Source of the DNA: Hallerella sp964501065
Lineage (GTDB): Bacteria > Fibrobacterota > Fibrobacteria > Fibrobacterales > Fibrobacteraceae
DNA: 64,000 nucleotides
Reading direction: 5' to 3'
Assembly: GCA_964501065.1 (NCBI GenBank)
Contig: CAZCRF010000001.1
Location: 62,001 to 126,000 of the forward strand
Each line of letters begins with the position of its first letter. Positions within the stretch are counted from its first letter, which is position 1. Below the pieces are notes generated by a model. It made no database searches. It saw nothing but the letters and a program-made list of their open reading frames with translations, and was not told the origin of the DNA. The position numbers were made by a program, and so were the translations under genes. This document shows, piece by piece, positions 58,455 to 64,000 of this stretch.

Positions 58455-60149
58455 ATGAACTTATTGAAGAATTTCATCGATAGGGTCGATTACGATTCTT
58501 ACGAAGATTTGTATGCGAATTTCAAAATCCATGTCCCGGAGCATTTCAACTTCGCCTATGACGTCGTCGACGAGTATGCGAAGCTCGAACCGAAGAAGGA
58601 AGCTTTGGTTTGGTGCGACGACAACGATGAAAGCCACATTTTCACTTTCAAGGACCTATCCCTTGCGTCGAAGCGTACGGCGAACTTTTTGATTTCCCAC
58701 GGGATTCAAAAGGGCGACCGGGTGCAATTGATGCTTCGCCGCCGTTACGAGTTCTGGTTCTTCTTGCTCGCGCTCCACCGCATCGGGGCGATAGCCGTCC
58801 CCGCGACGAATATGCTCGCCGCCGCCGATTTGGAATACAGGTTCAACGCGGCCGAAATCAAGATGGTCGTCGCCTACGACGACCCCGCGATGCAGAAGGA
58901 GGTCGAAACAGCCCGTGCCAAGTCTCCTTCCGTGCAAACCCTTGTCGCAGTCGGACAGCCTCGCAGCGGATGGGTCTCCTTTTACGACGATTATGAACTT
59001 TGCCCTTCGAAGTTCGAACGCCCGGAAGGGGATGCCGCCATTTCGAACGACGACATCATGGTCATCTATTTCACGAGCGGGACTTCGAGCAACCCGAAAA
59101 TGGTCGCGCACACGTTCACCTATCCGCTCGGGCATATCGTGACGGCCAAGTATTGGCAAAATTGCGTGGATGGCGGTCGTCACCTGACCGTCGCGGAAAC
59201 GGGATGGGCGAAAGCCCTTTGGGGGAAAATTTACGGGCAGTGGCTCGCGGGCAGTGCCGTGTTCACCTACGACATGAACACTTTCATCCCCGGCAAGCTC
59301 TTGGAGAAGATGGCGGAATACAAGGTGACGACTTTCTGTGCGCCGCCGACGGTTTACCGCTACCTGTTGCAGCATGACGTCTCCAAGTACGACCTCTCGC
59401 ATTTGACTTATTGCGTCACGGCGGGAGAAGCTTTGAACGTCGACATTTACAACCGCTGGAAGGAAAAGACGGGGCATTCCTTGCACGAAGGTTATGGCCA
59501 GACGGAAGTCACCCTTTCGATGGGGAATTATCCGTGGATGGAGTCGCGTCCGGGGTCCATGGGGAAGCCTTCCCCGGGATACCGCATCGACATTGCACGG
59601 GCGGACGGTTCGGTCTGCGCCCCGGAAGAAGTCGGGGAAATCATCATCCACATCGATGGCGGAAAGCCGTTCGGCATGTTCGGCGGCTATTACAAGGATG
59701 AGGAACGTACGGAGCAGGTCTTCGCCGGCGGGGTCTACCACACGGGCGACACGGCTTGGCGCGACAAGGACGGTTACTGTTGGTTTGTCGGGCGGACGGA
59801 CGATTTGATAAAAAGTTCCGGTTACCGGATAAGCCCGTTCGAAGTGGAAGAGGTTCTGCTCAAGCATCCGGCGGTGATGGAAGTCGCCGTCACCGGTGTC
59901 GAGGATTCCTCGCGCGGACAAGCCATCAAGGCGACCATCGTCCTGAACAAGGGCTTCGAGGCATCCAAGGAGCTCGCGAAGGACATCCAGCTGTTCACCA
60001 AGAAAGTCGCGGCTTCTTACAAAAGCCCCCGGATTATCGATTTCGTGACGGAACTCCCCAAGACCATCAGCGGGAAAATTCGCCGAGTCGCCATTCGCGA
60101 AAAGGACAAGCAGAACAATTCGAACGCATCGGAAAAGGAAAATTCATGA
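58455..60149 (+). CDS. AMP-forming acyl-CoA synthetase
   Basis: The 564-residue product activates a carboxylic acid as adenylate and then CoA thioester. Motifs: IYFTSGTSSNPKMVAHTF, HEGYGQTEVTLSMGNYPWM, YHTGDTAWRDKDGYCWFVGR and the C-terminal catalytic Lys in PKTISGKIRRVAIR. It resembles medium-chain acyl-CoA synthetases and acetyl-CoA synthetase relatives. It overlaps fabF by four bases and is probably linked to it in lipid metabolism. Confidence 0.9.
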   Translation: MNLLKNFIDRVDYDSYEDLYANFKIHVPEHFNFAYDVVDEYAKLEPKKEALVWCDDNDESHIFTFKDLSLASKRTANFLISHGIQKGDRVQLMLRRRYEFWFFLLALHRIGAIAVPATNMLAAADLEYRFNAAEIKMVVAYDDPAMQKEVETARAKSPSVQTLVAVGQPRSGWVSFYDDYELCPSKFERPEGDAAISNDDIMVIYFTSGTSSNPKMVAHTFTYPLGHIVTAKYWQNCVDGGRHLTVAETGWAKALWGKIYGQWLAGSAVFTYDMNTFIPGKLLEKMAEYKVTTFCAPPTVYRYLLQHDVSKYDLSHLTYCVTAGEALNVDIYNRWKEKTGHSLHEGYGQTEVTLSMGNYPWMESRPGSMGKPSPGYRIDIARADGSVCAPEEVGEIIIHIDGGKPFGMFGGYYKDEERTEQVFAGGVYHTGDTAWRDKDGYCWFVGRTDDLIKSSGYRISPFEVEEVLLKHPAVMEVAVTGVEDSSRGQAIKATIVLNKGFEASKELAKDIQLFTKKVAASYKSPRIIDFVTELPKTISGKIRRVAIREKDKQNNSNASEKENS

Positions 60150-61396
60150 CAAAGAGACGAGTCGTCATCACGGGGATGGGAGCGGTCACTCCTGTCGGGA
60201 AATCCGTCCCGGAACTGTGGAACTCCATTTTGCAGGGGAAGTGCGGCGTCGCCCCGATCACGCTTTTCGACGCGTCGACTTCTCCGGTGAAAATTGCCGC
60301 CGAAGTCAAGGATTTCAAGCCGGAAGAGCACGGGATCGACCCCAAAGAGGCGCGGCGGATGGCGCGCTTCTCCCAATTCCTGCTCGCCGCGGCGAACGAA
60401 GCCGTCTTGGACGCCGGGCTTTCCCGGGAAGATTTGTCCGGAGAGGGGACGGGGATTGTCGCCGGGAACGGGCTTGCCGGAATGGACGTCATCGACGCGG
60501 CGTTTTCCAAATACGTCGAATGCGGGCGTCGTCGGGCGTCGCCCCTCGCCATGCCGGAATTGATTGCGAACGAAGCTTGTGCAAATGTCTCCATCGCGCT
60601 CGGCATCACCGGTTCTGCGTGGACAATCGCAACGGCTTGCGCGTCGGGGACGGATGCCTTGGGGCTGGCCTTGGACACGATCCGTTCCGGCCGCTTGGAC
60701 GTTTGCCTTGCGGGGGGCTCCGAAAGCGGCATTACCGAATTTTCCATCAAAAGTTTCGCCGGGATGCATGCGCTCACGGACAAGTTCAACGATGCGCCCG
60801 AAAAGGCTTCTCGCCCGTTCGACAAGGACAGGTCCGGATTCGTCATGGGCGAGGGCGGCGGCATTCTCGTACTCGAAGAATTGGAACACGCCAAGGCGCG
60901 CGGTGCAAAGATTTACGCGGAACTTGCCGGTTACGGGGCGTCCGCCGACGCTTACCACATCACAAGTCCTCGCCCCGGTGGGGAAACTTGCGCCAAGGCC
61001 CTTTCCCGCGCCATTCGGGATGCGGGAATTTCCCCGGAAGACATTGACTACTACAATGCCCACGGGACGTCCACGCCGCTGAACGATTCCACGGAAACGG
61101 CCATGTTGAAAATCGCGCTCGGCGCGCATGCTTACAAGTTGAAGGTCTCCAGCACAAAGAGCATGACGGGGCATTGCGTCGGCGCTGCGGGGGCCATCGA
61201 AGCCATTCTCTCCGCATTGGCCATCGTACATTCCTATTTTCCCCCGACCATCAACTTGGACTGCCCGGCGGACGATTGCGATTTGGATTATGTGCCTAGT
61301 GTCGGCGTTTCTGGGAATATCGACTGCGCGGCGTCCGCATCCCTCGGCTTCGGCGGTCACAACGGAGTCGTCATCATCAAAAAATTCAAGGACTAA
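60146..61396 (+). CDS. fabF: Beta-ketoacyl-ACP synthase II
   Basis: FabF elongates fatty acids. The 416-residue product begins MTKRRVVITGMGAVTPVG and has C165 in ATACASGTDALG, AHGTSTPLND and SMTGHCVGAAGAIEA, the complete triad. Length and pattern are normal. Start 60146 overlaps the synthetase stop. It lies next to fabV, which supplies the enoyl reductase step. Confidence 0.92.
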   Translation: MTKRRVVITGMGAVTPVGKSVPELWNSILQGKCGVAPITLFDASTSPVKIAAEVKDFKPEEHGIDPKEARRMARFSQFLLAAANEAVLDAGLSREDLSGEGTGIVAGNGLAGMDVIDAAFSKYVECGRRRASPLAMPELIANEACANVSIALGITGSAWTIATACASGTDALGLALDTIRSGRLDVCLAGGSESGITEFSIKSFAGMHALTDKFNDAPEKASRPFDKDRSGFVMGEGGGILVLEELEHAKARGAKIYAELAGYGASADAYHITSPRPGGETCAKALSRAIRDAGISPEDIDYYNAHGTSTPLNDSTETAMLKIALGAHAYKLKVSSTKSMTGHCVGAAGAIEAILSALAIVHSYFPPTINLDCPADDCDLDYVPSVGVSGNIDCAASASLGFGGHNGVVIIKKFKD

Positions 61397-61411
61397 AACC
61401 AAGGAACACTT

Positions 61412-62605
61412 ATGATTATCAAACCCCTCATTCGCAGCAATATGTGCATCAACGCGCACCCTCTCGGATGCGCCAAGGAAGTCGAGCATCAGATCGCCTA
61501 CGTGGAACGGAAGGCCGCCGAACGCGGCAAGCTCCCGAACGCTCCCAAGAACGTTCTGGTCCTCGGATGTTCCACGGGCTATGGACTGGCCAGTCGGATT
61601 GCCGCCGCTTTCGAATGCGGAGCGAATACAATCGGCGTTTCCTTCGAAAAGGAAGGCTCGGAAACGAAGAGCGGGACTCCGGGATGGTATAACAACATGG
61701 CGTTCGACCGGGCGGCCAAGGCCAAGGGGCTAGGCTCCGTCACGTTCAACGGCGACGCCTTTTCCGATGAAATGCGGAAGAAGGTGATCGAAGCTTCGAA
61801 GCAGTTCGGGAAGTTTGACTTGGTGGTTTACAGCGTCGCGAGCGGTGTCCGCGTCGACCCCGTCACCGGCGAAAAGTACCGCAGCGTTTTGAAACCCCTC
61901 GGCAAGACCTTCTCCGGTGCGACGATGGATGTCGTGACGGGAAAGTTCTCCATCATCACGGCGGAAGTCGCGAACGAAGAAGAAACGCGCCAAACCGTCA
62001 AGGTGATGGGCGGCGAAGATTGGGCGCGCTGGATTTCCCAGCTTTCCGAAGCGGGAGTCCTCGCCGAAGGCGTGAAGACGGTCGCCTACTCTTACATCGG
62101 CCCGACTTACACGCATGCGATTTACCGCGACGGCACCATCGGTGCGGCGAAAAAGGATTTGGAGCGCACCGCCCGCGAACTGGACTCCCGATTGAAAAAG
62201 AATCTGAACGGCGAAGCGTACATTTCCGTCAACAAGGGGTTGGTCACCCGGTCTTCCGCCGTGATTCCGCTCATTCCGCTTTACATTTCGATTCTTTTCA
62301 AAATCATGAAGCGGAACGGCACGCATGAAGGCTGCATCGAGCAGATGGAACGCCTTTTCGCGGAACGCCTTTACACGGGCAAGGCTGTCCCGACGGACGA
62401 AGAACACCGCATCCGCATCGACGAGCTGGAACTCGATCCCAAGGTCCAGGACGAAGTGGCCAAGTACATGCCGATTGTGAACGAGGGCAATATCGCGGAA
62501 CTCGGCGATATCGAAGGTTACCGCCACGACTTCTTGGCGACGAACGGATTCGACATCGAAGGAATCGATTACGCGCAAGACGTCCCCCGGATGGATACAA
62601 TCTGA
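61412..62605 (+). CDS. fabV: Trans-2-enoyl-ACP/CoA reductase
   Basis: FabV reduces the enoyl chain in fatty acid synthesis and is a triclosan-tolerant replacement of FabI. The 397-residue product has VLVLGCSTGYGLASRIAAAF as cofactor site and SYIGPTYTHAIYRDGTIGAA with the Tyr and following Lys of the active site. It starts 15 bases after fabF, with AAGGA upstream. A terminator follows. Confidence 0.96.
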   Translation: MIIKPLIRSNMCINAHPLGCAKEVEHQIAYVERKAAERGKLPNAPKNVLVLGCSTGYGLASRIAAAFECGANTIGVSFEKEGSETKSGTPGWYNNMAFDRAAKAKGLGSVTFNGDAFSDEMRKKVIEASKQFGKFDLVVYSVASGVRVDPVTGEKYRSVLKPLGKTFSGATMDVVTGKFSIITAEVANEEETRQTVKVMGGEDWARWISQLSEAGVLAEGVKTVAYSYIGPTYTHAIYRDGTIGAAKKDLERTARELDSRLKKNLNGEAYISVNKGLVTRSSAVIPLIPLYISILFKIMKRNGTHEGCIEQMERLFAERLYTGKAVPTDEEHRIRIDELELDPKVQDEVAKYMPIVNEGNIAELGDIEGYRHDFLATNGFDIEGIDYAQDVPRMDTI

Positions 62606-62642
62606 ACGGATTAAGAGAAGTTCTTTGTAAATTTTTGTGAAG

Positions 62643-62672
62643 AGAACCGTCCGGTCGGGGCGGTTCTTTTTA
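62643..62672 (+). terminator. Intrinsic terminator after fabV
   Basis: GAACCG/CGGTTC stem followed by TTTTT. Confidence 0.88.
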
Positions 62673-62694
62673 TATTGTCTCCGGAGGTATCTTT

Positions 62695-63060
62695 ATGATA
62701 GTCGACCTTGGGAAGATTGAAACCTGGAACCCTTCGTCGCATTCGGGAACGGTCTATTCCGAAGCGACCCACAAAACCTATTCGGTGAGCAAGAACGCTT
62801 TCGGGCGCATTCCCCGGGAACCTGTCAGGGGCGACTCCGTCATCATCGACAAGTTGGATCCGAAGTCTGTCGGCAGGGTCGAGCAGGCGCGCATCCGCGG
62901 ATTGGAGCCGAAGAAATCCAGCGCAGGCTCCGTCCTCTTGCTGCTCCTCCTTGTCGTTTTGGTCGTTTTCGTCTGGAAATCCGGCATCATCGAGTCCCTG
63001 AAGCCCGTTCAAACGGAATCCCCGACAAAGATTGAAGCACCCAGTCTGCTTCACCGTTAA
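62695..63060 (+). CDS. Small protein with cold-shock-like N-terminal domain and membrane helix
   Basis: The 121-residue product begins GKIETWNPSSHSGTVYSEAT, then GDSVIIDKLDP, which resembles an OB-fold cold-shock domain, though the typical RNA-binding aromatic motifs are weak. Residues 80-97 (SVLLLLLLVVLVVFVW) form one membrane helix. A GGAGG ribosome site lies upstream. Cold-shock domains fused to membrane parts are known in the CspA-DUF1294 group; this one has only a single helix. Confidence 0.65.
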   Translation: MIVDLGKIETWNPSSHSGTVYSEATHKTYSVSKNAFGRIPREPVRGDSVIIDKLDPKSVGRVEQARIRGLEPKKSSAGSVLLLLLLVVLVVFVWKSGIIESLKPVQTESPTKIEAPSLLHR

Positions 63061-63065
63061 AAAAG

Positions 63066-63093
63066 AAAGCCTCCGAAGAATAGGAGGCTTTTT
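63066..63093. terminator. Bidirectional terminator
   Basis: AAAGCCTCC/GGAGGCTTT stem with an 8-base loop; T-runs on both strands serve the 62695 gene (plus) and the tRNA gene (minus). Confidence 0.9.
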
Positions 63094-63095
63094 AG

Positions 63096-63167
63096 AGCGG
63101 CGGACCGGGATCGAACCGGCAACCATTAGCTTGGAAGGCTAAAGCTCTACCATTGAGCTACCGCCGC
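63096..63167 (-). tRNA. tRNA-Gly (anticodon UCC)
   Basis: On the minus strand the gene starts GCGGCGGTAGCTC, has the anticodon loop CTTCCAA between TTAGC and GCTAA, the T-loop GGTTCGATCCC, and an acceptor closing CCGCCGC with U as discriminator. The CCA end is not encoded. The 72-base cloverleaf folds without mismatch in the acceptor stem. Confidence 0.97.
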
Positions 63168-63176
63168 AGCGTCCCA

Positions 63177-63205
63177 ATTATACAAAATTTACCGCAAATT
63201 CCAAA
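63177..63205 (-). promoter_or_regulatory. Sigma-70-like promoter of tRNA-Gly
   Basis: Minus strand: TTTGGA (63200-63205) and TATAAT (63177-63182) are 17 bases apart, nine bases before the tRNA. Confidence 0.75.
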
Positions 63206-63289
63206 GGGTTCTTTTGCCAAAAGTTGAAGTTTTCTTCGGGATTTATTAAATTTTCCCCAAATTCAACCATCTACATGAGGTAGCACAAC

Positions 63290-63925
63290 TTGTATCCGAA
63301 TCCGCGTTTAAGGCAAATGCCGAACCGTCCTGCAGACGGAACCCGTATCAACGAAGCCATTCATATTTCCCCCGTCCGCGTCATCAAGGAAGACGGCACG
63401 CAGGAAGTCATTGATACGCGCAAAGCTTTGCAGATGGCGAAGAGCGCCGGACTGGATCTGGTGGAAGTCTCGCCGAACGCGAAGCCGCCCGTCTGTCGAA
63501 TCGTCAACTACAGCAAGTACAAATTCGAACAGGCGAAGAAGGCGAAGGCCGCCAAGGCGAAGCAGCATGTCGTCAAGCTCAAGGAAATCAAGATGCACCC
63601 GAAAACGGCGGAGAACGATTACCTCTACCGCATCAAGCAGATTCGGGAATTCCTCGCGAGCGGCATGAAGGTCAGGCTGATTATGCAGTTCCGCGGGCGC
63701 GAAATGGCGCACACGGACTACGGCCGCCGACTGATGGAACGCGCCAAACAGGATTTGGCGGATGTCGGCGATTTGGAAACGGACTCGAAGATGGAAGGGA
63801 ATACTCTCCTTTGCATTTACGGTCCAAAGCGCGGTGCGGCGAAACCCGCTCCGCAAAAGCCCGCAACCGAGCCGAAGGCAGCAGGTGAGGCTTCACAACA
63901 AACCCAAGAGGTGAAAAATGCCTAA
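63290..63925 (+). CDS. infC: Translation initiation factor IF-3
   Basis: IF-3 keeps ribosomal subunits apart and checks the start codon. The 211-residue product has the N domain (TRINEAIHISPVRVI) and C domain (KEIKMHPKTAENDYLYRIKQ, VRLIMQFRGREMAHTDYG), plus a low-complexity Ala/Pro/Lys tail. The chosen start is TTG 63290, with GAGG nine bases upstream; ATG 63317 is the alternative, with only a weak site. Rare starts are common for infC and underlie self-regulation by IF-3. Its stop overlaps rpmI by eight bases. Confidence 0.93.
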   Translation: MYPNPRLRQMPNRPADGTRINEAIHISPVRVIKEDGTQEVIDTRKALQMAKSAGLDLVEVSPNAKPPVCRIVNYSKYKFEQAKKAKAAKAKQHVVKLKEIKMHPKTAENDYLYRIKQIREFLASGMKVRLIMQFRGREMAHTDYGRRLMERAKQDLADVGDLETDSKMEGNTLLCIYGPKRGAAKPAPQKPATEPKAAGEASQQTQEVKNA

Positions 63926-64000
63926 GATGAAAACCCACGGTGGTGCCAAGAAGCGCTTCCGCGTGACCGGCAGCGGTCATGTGAAGTTCAAGCGCGCTGG
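63918..64000 (+). CDS. rpmI: Ribosomal protein L35 (5' part)
   Basis: The first 27 codons (MPKMKTHGGAKKRFRVTGSG...) are those of L35. The gene runs off the window end. It follows infC with an eight-base overlap in the usual infC-rpmI order; rplT is expected next. Confidence 0.95.
   Translation, partial: MPKMKTHGGAKKRFRVTGSGHVKFKRA

Noticed and set aside
63274..63282. Start-stop mini frame ATGAGGTAG before infC
   Set aside because: It overlaps the probable ribosome site of infC and is most simply a chance match; nothing else supports a regulatory mini frame.
1..64000. CRISPR array, prophage or insertion sequence
   Set aside because: No regularly spaced direct repeats, transposase, integrase or phage structural gene was seen anywhere in the window.

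Overview
The window reads as chromosome of a Fibrobacter-like bacterium (Fibrobacteres, FCB superphylum). The evidence is indirect: secreted and lipid-anchored proteins carry long poly-serine linkers, two family 45 endoglucanases sit in tandem, and Bacteroidetes-like TAnnTTT promoter boxes recur. A complete proton-pumping NADH dehydrogenase in a fermentative-type gene set also fits. The genus is inferred, not proven. I see no prophage, insertion sequence, CRISPR array or rRNA.

Layout. 1-1033: end of a carboxymuconolactone decarboxylase-cupin lipoprotein gene. 1034-1834: gene-free region with repeat-like sequence. 1835-16068: nuoBCDEFGHIJKLMN, tightly overlapping, with an unusual NuoB tail, a NuoE with a fused fibronectin-III-like domain and an acidic NuoM tail; nuoA is absent here and lies alone at 30393-30791 on the other strand. 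16165-26774: housekeeping genes (ispF, dnaN, RNase G, RsuA-type pseudouridine synthase, a GroES-like protein), a secreted metzincin protease, an M23 peptidase and small or unknown membrane proteins. 26775-35611: RavA/MoxR-like ATPase, ferrochelatase, Omp85-type barrel, nuoA, a rhomboid-like membrane protein with a duplicated soluble domain, a Ser/Thr kinase, a LOG-family protein and a metallophosphoesterase. 35629-40423 (minus): TolC, HlyD and two ABC-2 permeases with no ATPase gene. 40634-43787: two GH45 endoglucanase lipoproteins.

43880-55880 is an aryl-polyene-type biosynthetic operon of 13 genes: two acyl carrier proteins, a three-domain membrane/ligase/dehydratase fusion, glycosyltransferase, acyltransferase, thioesterase, LolA-like protein, MMPL exporter, DUF3261-like lipoprotein, ketosynthase, dehydratase, ketoreductase and a second ketosynthase. 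The likely product is a membrane-anchored conjugated polyene made on the ACPs by iterative type II PKS/FAS chemistry and moved to the outer membrane by the LolA/MMPL/lipoprotein set.

55917-62605 holds a 12-cysteine repeat protein and lipid genes (acyl-ACP thioesterase, acyl-CoA synthetase, fabF, fabV). The end holds a small cold-shock-like membrane protein, tRNA-Gly(UCC), infC and the start of rpmI.

No single wholly new system is proven. The strongest unexplained items are the ApeG-H-I type fusion, a gap-free 55-residue duplication on a rhomboid-like protein, coordinated loss of one disulfide in a GH45 enzyme, the NuoE fusion, and a uniform leaderless-promoter pattern at four genes.
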